This document shows positions 14,001 to 25,900 of a DNA stretch of 64,000 bases, in pieces. The notes under the pieces are model-generated. The model was not told the DNA's origin and did no database searches. It saw nothing but the letters and a program-made list of their open reading frames with translations. The stretch is from Antedon mediterranea (Eukaryota; Echinodermata; Crinoidea; Comatulida; Antedonidae). Each line of letters begins with the position of its first letter. Position 1 is the stretch's first letter. Location of the stretch: contig NC_092670.1 of the NCBI RefSeq assembly GCF_964355755.1, positions 11,593,201-11,657,200 of the forward strand, in the 5' to 3' direction. The position numbers and the translations under genes are program-made.

Positions 14001-14617
14001 GCTACCTACTACTCACTAGCTAGGCCTAGGTAGTAGCAGTAGTAGTTATTGTAGTAGTATCATTGTATTGTAGTATTAGTTGTAGCTGTCCGGTGATCCT
14101 TTATCACTTGTCTAGATCCCCTAGTAGGCCTAGGCTAGGCCTAGTACGTAGTTATTCTTCAACAGTCACACAATTCAGATTCTGCCGGCCGCTGATTGCT
14201 AGTGAACAGGGGGAGGGAGAGAAAGAGTTAGAAGAACTGAAATAAGCCGTGACGTATAATAAACATCATACAAAATAATAATATAACTAACGAATCCGTA
14301 TAATATCATAATGTTGTATGTTATAAAGTAAAGTAAATGCGTTTAATATAATACAATTATATTATAATATAATGTATTTTATTAATAATATAATATTAAA
14401 TGTTCATAATATAATGCTAAAACCAAATAATATAATACAAAAAGTAAATAATTTGTTACATTTTTCACATAATATATTAGAAATAGATATAATATAATGC
14501 TAAAACCAAGTAATATAATGCAAAACGTATAATTCATTACAATACAATATATAATATAATAAAAAAATGATATAATAATATAATATTTTGAATACTTCAG
14601 ACAGCTGAGGCTTGCCA
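11086..14617 (-). repeat. Right arm of palindrome copy 2
   Basis: This is the inverse complement of the left arm at 7391-10908 and a direct repeat of 3615-7125. It ends with CTTCAGACAGCTGAGGCTTG followed by CCA and then TA. Confidence 0.85.
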
Positions 14618-16040
14618 TAATGAATGATGAATCTATTATGTTTTTTTTTTTTTTTTTTCTATTATACTGTATATTTTGTAAACATGTATACCTTGATGAT
14701 TTGAAAACAAAAAGACAAAATGTGAAAAGCTTTTTATAGATTGATGATAAAAAAAAATGATGAAGGATAAGAAGGTTTAGGTTTAAGTGGTGAAGTGTTT
14801 TCATCAAAGCTTTCATATTATAGGTATATACCGTATATATGTAATTTGCACATTCTTACTGCATGTGGAATTTTGAAATGATAAAATGGTTAAAAAGAAA
14901 AAAAAAAAATGTCAAATTTTTTTAATGGATCATTAAACACAAATGTTGTTAAATGATAATGTATGTATAAAAAAATAATAGAATAAATAATAAGTAAAAA
15001 AAAAATAATTGAATGAACCCACATAGGAAAAAAAATGAAACTTTGATGGGTTATACTGTAGATGCAAAAAAGGATAATCTGTTGGAAATAAATTTTGTAA
15101 ACATTTAAAGATAAAAAAAATCAATGTTAAAGGATGAGGAAAATATAATGTTAACAGTAAAAAGTTAGTAAGTAATTAGTATAACCGAGAATATGCATTG
15201 TTTAAATGAAAATATGTTTGCATAGATAAACCCAAAGAAAAATAAAATGGGACAAACCCATGGGATGGATTTATTAAACATAAACGTATTATAATTGTAT
15301 GAAATAAATATGCATGTAGATGAAAAAAAACCAAAAACAACTATGTAAGAAAAAATAAGCTTTGTTAATGAAAATGTGTTATAGATAATATGTATAAAAA
15401 GAGGAAACTATGTAATCAATGTGGTTAAATGATAATGTATGTATAAACAAAATAATATATGGAAATAGTTTTTTTTTTTTTTTTTTTTTAAAGAAAATAA
15501 GTAAAAAAAAAAAAGTGGAATGAATCCACATAAGAGAAGAAAGTAAAAAAGTTAAATGAAAATTTAAGAAGTTATAGATGCAAAAAAGGATCTGCTGGTT
15601 TTGTAAACATTAAAGAACAAAAATATTAATATTAATGTTAAAGGATGAGAACAATATTATGTTAACAGTAAACATTTAGTAAGTAATGAGTATAACAGAG
15701 AATATGCATTGTTAAATGAAAATGTGGTAGATGAAAAAAATCAAAAACAACTATGTAAGAAAAAAAATAAGCTTGTTAATGAAAATGTGTTACAGATAAT
15801 ATGTTTAAAAAGAGGAAGCTATGTAATCAATGTGATAATATGTAAACAAATGAATAAAACTCTTTAAATAAGTATATGTATACAGATGATTAAACAAACA
15901 TTGTAAATATAATGATATGTATAGTGTATAGTGAAAAATATATGTAAAGAGAACAGTGGTATGGAAATAAAAGTGGGATGAACCCACATAAGATAAAAAA
16001 AAAAAAAACTTTATTAAAACTACAAATAACATATTCAAAG
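14618..16040. repeat. A-rich degenerate tandem repeat, period about 400-500 bp
   Basis: Two to three diverged copies of a long unit are present. AAAGGATGAG...GTTAACAGTAAA...GAATATGCATTG occurs near 15130-15200 and again near 15637-15710. CAAAAACAACTATGTAAG occurs near 15335 and 15745. A (T)CCACATA(A/G)G block occurs near 15017, 15525 and 15982. Poly-T tracts interrupt it at 14640 and 15467. Open frames here are low-complexity and not believable as genes. Confidence 0.6.
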
Positions 16041-16080
16041 TCTGATTTAGTTTTTGGGGGACAATACATCTTTAATGTAT
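16030..16080 (+). repeat. Dispersed repeat fragment shared with 33455-33545
   Basis: The block with AAAGTCTG followed by TTTTTGGGGGACAATACATC and TTTAAT recurs as AAAGTCTG...TTTTTGGGAGGACAATACAT at 33490-33541. It is a short dispersed repeat of unknown class. Confidence 0.45.
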
Positions 16081-16446
16081 TATTTTTATGTTAGTCCACC
16101 GCCGTCGGCGTTTCGATTTTTTATATTTTGTGAGCCCGCGTATTATACGTATGTGCCAAAATATTTATATTTTCGAAATTCGGTCTAGAACTTGCTTTAG
16201 ATTAGACAAATCTTGTCAATTAAAAGACTAATGACAACTGATTTCATAATAATAAATTTGTATTTACATTTATAATTTATCCAATTATTGTCTTAATTAT
16301 TAGAAATAAACTATTTTTCTATAAATGATATCGAGTATCTACATGGTTGATACTAGAGTATGTTACATAAAAGTACTTGATAGATCATTTATAGTAATGT
16401 GCTTTAATAATATTGTTTTTTCTACCTCTCCCATTGAACCTTAACT

Positions 16447-16562
16447 CAACTTGCCCATATATGGACATGATGATGTCATATCACTACCATATTTAAGCAT
16501 TTCACCACCATATTTGGGCACATCATCCTTTTTTTTTCCTAGTAGTTGACAGAGCTTAACCC
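16447..16562 (+). mobile_element. Small MITE-like repeat, copy a
   Basis: It carries the core ATGGACATGATGATGTCATA followed by TCACTACCATATTT and a poly-T stretch. The same arrangement occurs at 19260-19365 and, inverted, at 54862-55023. The third copy shows terminal inverted repeats, so this is read as a diverged copy of one short non-autonomous DNA element. Confidence 0.5.
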
Positions 16563-16971
16563 AAACCATGTTTCTAATCCCTTTACAATTTAAAAAATAT
16601 AATAAATTTCATTTAAAATTTGTTTATTTTTTCAAACTACACATCACTTACTGTACATCATGCAAAATTAAGCAAGCACAAAAGTTGTTCATAAATATTT
16701 TATAATATTCTTTATAATTATTAATTCAATTGCATTTTTATTCTGAGGAAGACTTAGAAAAATACAAATTAAACATTGACTACATATTACTGTATTTATA
16801 AGTATTTGTAATGAAAGCACTGGTCTATAATTCATTTAATAAAAGTTGTTGTTGTACATTCATAAAGTATCGTATAGAGTGCACTGCTAGAGAAGAGCAG
16901 GTTCAGATGAATTAAAACAGTTTCTAAATCAAGTGTACAAAAGGTAGGCATGACAATATAACTGTAATAAC

Positions 16972-17329
16972 GCCTTGTCCACACTGGTATTTATATGCAT
17001 ATTTACCAAATAAAGGCCAATCCAAACGCTGGCTACAATTCACTCTGATTTAAATTAACTAAAACCAATTAATTTACCGACCACAGCCTGTCCAGTAAAA
17101 TTGACCATGGTCCTGGTAAAACTAACCAAGTTGGTGTCCAATCCACTCCTTGAGTTCATGACCTTTGACATACACTTCAATCATAGTTGTTAAAATCGTG
17201 ATTAAATTTTGGTAAACATATGGTAAATCTAACCAGGCAATCTTTTCTAATTATCCAAGTGGGAAAGATCAAATTTACCATTAACTTGGGTAAATATACC
17301 ATTTTTAATTTCAGTGTGAACAAGCTTAA
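16972..17329. mobile_element. MITE-like element with imperfect inverted ends
   Basis: The left end CCTTGTCCACACTGGTAT is imperfectly inverted at the right end as TCAGTGTGAACAAGCTTA. The segment is about 360 bp, non-coding and AT-rich. Size and inverted ends fit a MITE. No convincing target-site duplication was identified. Confidence 0.5.
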
Positions 17330-17708
17330 GTATACAATCGTTAAAAAAGTTGATAATGTGCAAATATGTAAAACAACGATAAGTTAAAAAAGAATAGAAC
17401 GGTGTCGGGTAAATATTATTTCAAACATAATTATAATACCCATTGCAATATTCACAATAATTTTAAACAAATTTACTGATTGTCCATTTAAATAATTATT
17501 TAAAAATCTTACCTATATATAAACTTATCTTAGTGATAGATTTTTTTATATTATACAATTCAGGGAAAATCAATTAGATTGTCATACACAATTTAAAATT
17601 TCTTTTTCTACCTTGATTAAAAACACTATAAATTTTATTGTAAAAAATGTATACTGTATCAAAGCTTAAGAAGTGAGGTGAGTAGACCATTTTGGCTTTG
17701 TCTGAACT

Positions 17709-18176
17709 CATGCATTTCACATACTGTTTTACCAGTGCGAACATATCACATGTGATGCATTTCACATATTACCAGTGCGAACACATCACATGTGATGCAT
17801 TTCACATATTACCAGTGCGAACACATCACATGTGATGCATTTCACATATTACCAGTGCGAACATATCACATGTGATGCATTTCACATATTACCAGTGCGA
17901 ACACATCACATGTGATGCATTTCACATATTACCAGTGTAAACACATCACATGTGATGCATTTCACATATTACTAAGTGTAAACACATCACATGTGATGCA
18001 TTTCACATATTACAAGTGCGAACACATCACATGTGATGCATTTCACATATTACCAGTGTAAACACATCACATGTGATGCATTTCAGATATTACCAGTGTG
18101 AACACATCACATGTAATGCATTTCACATATTACCAGTGTAAACACATCACATGTGATGTAATTCACATGTTACTAA
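17709..18176 (+). repeat. 40-bp minisatellite, about 12 copies
   Basis: The unit contains TTCACATATTACCAGTGCGA followed by ACACATCACATGTGATGCAT. It includes the palindromes CACATGTG and ATGCAT. Copies are well conserved, with CGA/TAA variants at the unit joint. It lies 0.7 kb downstream of the RAB32 stop codon. The same unit resumes at 18406 after an insertion. Confidence 0.9.
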
Positions 18177-18405
18177 GTTTGTTTGTTTGTTTGTTTTATT
18201 AGTTTCTCCACACATTTAAAATAAAAGATAAAAATTACAAATTGCAAATAAGAAAATTACAATAAACAAAAAAAACATCAAAAATGTGCAGATGGAGGTC
18301 AAAATAAGTTGCGGACAACTTTAAGTCGTGACCACCAGTTAAAAAGGGTTAAAAATAAAAAAAAATAAAAAAATAAAAAAAAATAAAAATAATGAAGGTA
18401 AGTGC
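18177..18405 (-). mobile_element. Insertion splitting the 40-bp minisatellite
   Basis: A 229-bp non-repeat segment interrupts the array. It starts with (TTTG)n-TTTTATTAG, which read on the minus strand is an AATAAAAC...CAAACAAAC tail, and it ends in A-rich (AAAAAT)n sequence. A short 3' fragment of a retroposon with a microsatellite tail is the simplest reading. The class is not certain. Confidence 0.4.
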
Positions 18406-18516
18406 ATAACACATCACATGTGATGTATTTCACATATTACCAGTGTAAACACATCACTCGTGATACATTTCAATTTTACCAGTGGTAATCACATCACATG
18501 TGATGCATTTCATTGA
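18406..18516 (+). repeat. 40-bp minisatellite, continuation after the insertion
   Basis: Two to three further diverged units of the CACATCACATGTGATG repeat follow the insertion, showing that the array existed before it was split. Confidence 0.8.
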
Positions 18517-18859
18517 GATATACTGTAGCGGGGTAAATTATAATTATTAGGAAGTCATTTCCTACAATTCAAATTACATCTTTGAAAATACTTTATGCCT
18601 TGTCCTTTTTGCATTACTGTGAATGACAAAAACTCATCTTTCTACGAAACCACATCAGCCTATTCAACAAACGTGATTGAGATGGTTAAATGTTAACAAC
18701 ATGACGACCCCTTATATTCCGTCTCCCCAGCCTTGTGAGTTCCAAGTTCTATTGTTAACAACAATATCTCTTATCAACTTCTCCCCTGCCTTGTGAGTTC
18801 CAAGCTCCAATATTATTCCTTAATATCAGTTATCTGCCAGGTCTTGTAAGCATCAAATG

Positions 18860-19951
18860 TTAACAACATGATCCCTTACCACCTGTCTCCCCAGCCTCAT
18901 GAGCATCAAGCTCTATTTTGTCTTTGTCTTGATCCCTATCTACTGGGTTTTCTTTATCATTTGTAAGAATCTAGAACAAAAAACAAATCTTTGTTAAACT
19001 TAAGGTAGTTCACCTTAATATGCAAATTAAATACAACAACATGCTAGTGTACAGTAAGCATAATCGTGTGTATCTAGACAAATGAGGTGTGCAGTAGGCC
19101 TATTAATTATAGGAAAATTATGTGATAGAACATTACATGTTCACCAATGTATTTTGTTTTGTGTTATACATATGGAACGCCATATGTGAAAAAATATTTA
19201 TATTTTCAAAATTCGGTCTAGATTACTTTAGATTAGTAAAATGTTGTCAATTAAAACAAAATGTGATGTGCCCATATAATATGGACATGATGATGTCATA
19301 TCACTACCATATTTGGCCATATCACACTTTTTTTTTCCAATTAGTTTGATAGTGTAGACAGAGTTTTTGATGCTTCTGAAATTAAAAAATAAAATAAACT
19401 CCAACTTACTGATGTGACTAAAAAGCGTGCAGCTTCATCTATGTTGATATTTTCCTTAGCAGACGTTTCAAACCATCCAATGAAACCCTTTTCTTTACAA
19501 TATTCATCCATTTGTGAATTATTTTGTACTAAGCCTTCCTTTGCTTGATCACACTATAATACAAAAATACAATAACATTTATATACAAATTCATATGAAC
19601 TGCAGGGGTAGACTCGTGAAGTGAATTTCGCTAACACCTCTAGATAGTCGGAAATGGTACTCTCGCACATAATTCACGATAAAATGGCATCTGTCAATCA
19701 AATAACCGTTATTTTGTGTTGCAGTTAAAAGTTGCACAGTGATAACCGGTTAAATGGCGTTTGTTTTTAACCGTATTTATTTAACAGGTTACTGAAAATT
19801 GATCTTGTTTCTTCTGCCAAGAAATTAGGGTTAATTTATTCACACATGTATTAACCGGTTATTTTTTCATAGCAGAAAGGTAATTTCTACAAATTTGATT
19901 TCGCTTTTTGGTTATCCGCACTTGGCGGATAACCTCTTGTTATTGTCAGGA

Positions 19952-19985
<34 letters not shown>

Positions 19986-22900
19986 CTATGTTATTCTTCT
20001 TTCTTTCCCTGAATTTTGTTGGCAGCGTATCTCTAATTCTGGCAAACAGAAGATTGTGTAACTTTTTCATAAGATTGACCTGTAGCTGTAGATGTGCAGG
20101 ACGTTTCGTTTTTTGACTTTAGAGTCGCGCAGCGTAAGTTACGCGCGATTTTGTGAATTTTGCGTATTTAACATAGATTGAAAACCAAAAAGCAATTTTA
20201 ATTGAAACTTGGCAAAAGTGTAATTTATATCATGCGCTAACTTTCTATGGATTTAAAATGGCACTTTTCCAAAAAGTTACGCGCACACGCGCATTTAAAA
20301 TTTCAAAATGCGAAAATTCAATTTCTAATCAACTTTCTACGCGTTTCAGGTCATTTTGAGCATTTCAAAAATTTCTACGCGTGCGCAATTTTTTTACGCG
20401 CGCGTGCGCACGTAGCGCAAAAACATCTTTTTTTTGCTTGATTTTTGTTTTTCCTGTCTTTTTTAGTAAATTTACCAACTTTCAAACAATTTCGACTTAA
20501 AATCACGTCATACGAGCACGTAGAATTGAACAATTTGCGCGCGTTTTTGATGAAAAAGTTCAAAAATTCATGAAAATTATGCCTTTTTTAAAACAGTCAT
20601 AGATTGTAAACTACGAGGTGAACTTTTTTTAAATTACACATTCTGGAAGTTGATGAGTTGTAGATATCGAATCATGCATCGATATGGCTAACAGGACATA
20701 GTGACGTCATCGTATGGCCACTCAAATATAAAATATAGGATTTTTGTCTCTTTCGTCATAGCTCATCACATTTAATAGAGCGCATCTCCACTTATCCTAA
20801 TTCCATTTCCCCCCATTTTTTTATATTGTCTATGCCAATCAATTATCTTTCGCATGATATACCGTTTTTAAAATTGTGATGACGTCATCATGTCCAAAAG
20901 CGTCAATAACTTGGGCCACTTATTTTCACATATTCTTCACTGTATGTAGTACGTATACAATATATAGTGTATACTGTGTATACTTAGACGTGACGTAAAA
21001 TAGAGAGCGCACTAACATTTTTTCAATGGCATAATGGTTTTCTCTGCGCAATATTCTAACGTATGACGTGCACGTGGCGTTTGCTCTGCGGATAACCTAA
21101 CTCGTCCGTAGTGACGAGTTCAAATCTAGTTGCTTATTATATTTTGTACTGCCATTGAGATCCAGTCACTGATACCCACAGCATTGTCATTTTTCAGTAA
21201 TTTGTCTTTAGATTAATATATAAAACGTACAATAACACTTTAGTTTGTGTCAAGTTTTATTTTAAATGTGTAAGCAATAAACAGCAGCTATAACTAACTA
21301 TACCAAACCAACACTACCACCATAAATGTTATATCTTGTTGCAGTAATAAAACATAATTTTTGGATCATTAAGAAACTAAAGGGTTGCGGGTGTCCATAA
21401 ATGTTTATTTCTGCGTGGGCCTCAATTTATCTACATAATTCTGGAAGTAAAACCTAAAACACTCAATACTTGGGGTCTTTGCTCACTACGTTATTCCACT
21501 GTAGGTAATTTTATCTTTCATATTTCATGTGTAATTTATTTTTTGTGGTCGAGTGCCAAACTAATCATGATAAAGATTCACAAAAAACTAAATCGAATAC
21601 TGCAGCACCCGTGAGAATTACTATAGTAGAATAATCTACAAACCTTATTTGCTAGTAATACAACTGGTATATTACTGCCGTTTGGAAGTTGTACTTTGCT
21701 ATCCAGGTCATTTTTCCACTTAGCAACAGCTTCAAACGTAGACACCCTAGTTACATCGAATACAATAAAGGCACCTACTGCTTCTTTATAATAAACACGA
21801 GTCATGTTGCCGAACCTTTCTTGCCCTGGAAAAGAAATTTAATTTGTAATATTTATTTATTTTTATGAGCTGAAGAGATTTTTTTTTCATACGCATACAA
21901 CAGCGAGTAAATCGCCAATTAAAGGATGGATAAACTATTCTATAATTTGTATTAACACTATTATTATTAAAATTATATATTAACACTAAAATGAACAAAA
22001 TTCTCAACAAAATATGTTTTAATAGATTAAATAAAATAGTATGTACAGTGAGATAAAGTATCGAGAGAGTTTAAAAAAAACAGAAACGTAATTATGTTTC
22101 TGTACTGTTGGGACAGCCCCACACCAATGTCATATACAAAAGAATTTGCCATCATTTTATCTTAAAGAGTGGAAAAATGATATTTTGATCAAGGAGGTAC
22201 GATTTTATAACTCCATGTTACGATAAAAATCAGTGTGTATGATAAAATACACAATTTAAAGTTCAATATTTTGCCTAGAATTTTGAAACATCTTTCAATT
22301 CATAAACATTCCCAGTATTTTAAATGTTAGGTAGGTTCTAAATTGTATTTCAACTTAATATTGGTAAAAAGATAAATATTTAGCACACATGGCGTTTCAT
22401 CGAAATGACAACTGGTAGACTTTACATAAAAAAAAGACAATAAATACAGACTTGGGGCAAGTCTGTTAAAATGTGAGTAAGGCCTACTAAGCAATAACAA
22501 AAATCAAACACAATGGAATCACATTGGAATGGAAGGCAAGCATTTCAACATGTTAATCACCACCTGCTATAGGCTACCTGCATATTCAACAAGAAACAAC
22601 TGACAGGGCACACTCATAGATAGGAAACGTATTGTATTAAGCCTACCAGCAATGTCCCATAATTGTAATCGAATCAATGTGTCTGCATCCCAATTGATAA
22701 CCTTCAATGCAAAATCCACTCCAATCTAAATTTGTTTTGTTAAGTACAACAACCAATATATTTTACTTCCATAGTAAATTTAATGTAATTTAATGCTGCA
22801 TAGTTTAACTTGTAAAGACTGCATATTGGTTACAAAATAGAATTATTGTTTTTTTGGATAAATAATCATTTCTTATATTATTTTGTTGTATCTTAGAGAG

Positions 22901-25900
22901 AAACAAGCTTCAATAGGGGTTTTATTGTATTGTACGTAATTGGGTTGCGTCCTAGTGGGAACCAAGCTTTAATAGGGGTTGTATTGTATGTCATTGGGTT
23001 GCGTTCTAGTGGGAACCAAGCTTTAATAGGGGTTCTACTGTACTGTACGTTATTGGGTTGCGTCCTAGTGGGAACCAATCTTTAATAGGGGTTCTACTGT
23101 ACTGTACGTTATTGGGTTGCGTTCTAGTGGGAACCAATCCTTAATAGGGGTTCTACTGTACTGTACGTTATTGGGTTGCGTTCTAGTGAGAACCAATCTT
23201 TAATAGGGGTTCTACTGTACTGTATGTTATTGGGTTGCGTTCTAGTGGGAACCAATCTTTAATAAGGGTTCTACTGTACTGTACGTTATTGGGTTGCGTC
23301 CTAGTGGGAACCAATCTTTAATAAGGGTTCTACTGTACGTTATTGGGTTGCGTCCTAGTGGGAACCAATCTTTAATAGGGGTTCTACTGTACTGTATGTT
23401 ATTGGGTTGCGTCCTAGTGGGAACCAATCTTTAATAAGGGTTCTACTGTACTGTACGTTATTGGGTTGCGTCCTAGTGGGAACCAATCTTTAATATGGGT
23501 TCTACTGTACTGTACGTTATTGGGTTGCGTCCTAGTGGGAACCAATCTTTAATAAGGGTTCTACTGTACTGTACGTTATTGGGTTGCGTCCTAGTGGGAA
23601 CCAATCTTTAATAGGGGTTCTACTGTACTGTACGTTATTGGGTTGCGTCCTAGTGGGAACCAATCTTTAATAAGGGTTCTACTGTACTGTACGTTATTGG
23701 GTTGCGTTCTAGTGGGAACCAAGCTTTAATAGGGGTTCTACTGTACTGTACGTTATTGGGTTGTGTCCTAGTGGGAACCAATCTTTAATAGGGGTTCTAC
23801 TGTACTGTACGTTATTGGGTTGCGTCCTAGTGGGAACCAATCTTTAATAGGGGTTCTACTGTACTGTACGTTATTGGGTTGCGTTCTAGTGGGAACCAAT
23901 CTTTAATAAGGGTTCTACTGTACTGTACGTTATTGGGTTGCGTCCTAGTGGGAACCAATCTTTAATAGGGGTTCTACTGTACTGTATGTTATTGGGTTGC
24001 GTTCTAGTGGGAACCAATCTTTAATAAGGGTTCTACTGTACTGTACGTTATTGGGTTGCGTCCTAGTGGGAACCAATCTTTAATAAGGGTTCTACTGTAC
24101 TGTACGTTATTGGGTTGCGTCCTAGTGGGAACCAATCTTTAATAGGGGTTCTACTGTACTGTATGTTATTGGGTTGCGTCCTAGTGGGAACCAATCTTTA
24201 ATAGGGGTTCTACTGTACTGTACGTTATTGGGTTGCGTCCTAGTGGGAACCAATCTTTAATAAGGGTTCTACTGTACTGTACGTTATTGGGTTGCGTCCT
24301 AGTGGGAACCAATCTTTAATAGGGGTTCTACTGTACTGTACGTTATTGGGTTGCGTCCTAGTGGGAACCAATCTTTAATAGGGGTTCTACTGTACTGTAC
24401 GTTATTGGGTTGCGTCCTAGTGGGAACCAATCTTTAATAGGGGTTCTACTGTACTGTACGTTATTGGGTTGCGTCCTAGTGGGAACCAATCTTTAATAGG
24501 GGTTCTACTGTACTGTACGTTATTGGGTTGCATCCTAGTGGGAACCAATCTTTAATAGGGGTTCTACTGTACTGTACGTTATTGGGTTGCGTCCTAGTGG
24601 GAACCAATCTTTAATAGGGGTTCTACTGTACTGTACGTTATTGGGTTGCGTCCTAGTGGGAACCAATCTTTAATAGGGGTTCTACTGTACTGTACGTTAT
24701 TGGGTTGCGTCCTAGTGGGAACCAATCTTTAATAGGGGTTCTACTGTACTGTACGTTATTGGGTTGTGTCCTAGTGGGAACCAATCTTTAATAGGGGTTC
24801 TACTGTACTGTACGTTATTGGGTTGTGTCCTAGTGGGAACCAATCTTTAATAGGGGTTCTACTGTACTGTACGTTATTGGGTTGCGTCCTAGTGGGAACC
24901 AATCTTTAATAGGGGTTCTACTGTACTGTACGTTATTGGGTTGCGTCCTAGTGGGAACCAATCTTTAATAGGGGTTCTACTGTACTGTACGTTATTGGGT
25001 TGTGTCCTAGTGGGAACCAATCTTTAATAGGGGTTCTACTGTACTGTACGTTATTGGGTTGCGTCCTAGTGGGAACCAATCTTTAATAGGGGTTCTACTG
25101 TACTGTACGTTATTGGGTTGCGTCCTAGTGGGAACCAATCTTTAATAAGGGTTCTACTGTACTGTACGTTATTGGGTTGCGTCCTAGTGGGAACCAATCT
25201 TTAATAAGGGTTCTACTGTTATTACAGTAGTAGTAGATTAAAAAAATAATATAATATTAATAATATTTTAAAAAGGATACTGTAGCTCTGTAATGCTGTG
25301 AGAAAAACTGATGAACATATCGCTTTATGACACTAGTTTTACCAACACCTAAATCTCCTATCACCAACACCTTGTACAGATGCTCTCTCTTCTCACCCGA
25401 TGTTGACTGAAAAGAAAAAAAAAACAGATAAAAAGGTTGAGCCACACTATATCTTGTAAATGACTTTCAACATTTTAGTGACTAGCATACTATTATTTCA
25501 CCACAAAATTGCTGTATAAACAGTGGCATAACGCAGGTGTCTAGGCTCTTGGTTTAGGAACTCTAAGTGGCCCTTTAACGCTGGAAGCCTTGGGCATTTT
25601 TAACCGTTTGACATATTTTAATGCCTGTTTTTTTCAGCACTGCTCAGGGGCCCCCATTAGCTCCGGAGCCCCATTGGCTCGGGACCCCTGAGTTTAGCCA
25701 GTAAGCGCTCCTAACCTAGCACCACTGTGTATAAAACATCATGCAAAGCAACATTGGTATAAATTTCCCAGAGTGTGAGGCCACATGTTTAACTTTGTAA
25801 TTGTAAATGATCTTACGTAGGAACGCTACATAATTTTATGTTTAGCGGGGATAGGCTTTACATCAAAATACCAAGATATTAAATGCATTCTCCTCTAGTC

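Larger units (their letters stand above)
7391..14617. mobile_element. Giant foldback (palindromic) element, copy 2, full length
   Basis: This 7.2-kb palindrome begins TGGCAAGCCTCAGCTGTCTG and ends with the exact complement of that terminus. TA dinucleotides lie directly outside both ends (7389-7390 and 14618-14619), which fits a TA target-site duplication. The left arm is about 7391-10908, the right arm about 11086-14617, and the loop about 178 bp. It has the same orientation as copy 1, judged by arm-specific variants. No coding region with a recognisable domain is present, so it would depend on a transposase encoded elsewhere if mobile. The long open frame near its right end (14382-14816) is translated low-complexity DNA that runs past the terminus. 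Confidence 0.85.

Noticed and set aside
569-14617. Reading the palindromes purely as an assembly artefact
   Set aside because: Arm-specific differences, the loop sequence and clean TA-flanked ends argue for real biology, though long-read confirmation is still desirable.
14382-14816. 144-codon open frame on the minus strand
   Set aside because: It crosses the end of the palindromic element, is made of poly-A/T and TATAATATAAT repeats, and has no domain.
20247-20563. Open frames with Ala/Arg/His-rich stretches
   Set aside because: They come from ACGCGCGCG-rich parts of the Helentron-like element and do not match the second copy as protein.
22893-23427. Open frames across the 59-bp array with repeated W-FPL-RNP motifs
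   Set aside because: They are translations of a 59-bp satellite in an intron; the period is not divisible by three and the frames do not continue.
17709-25219. Regular arrays that might suggest CRISPR-like structure
   Set aside because: Units are contiguous with no unique spacers, and the context is an animal genome.
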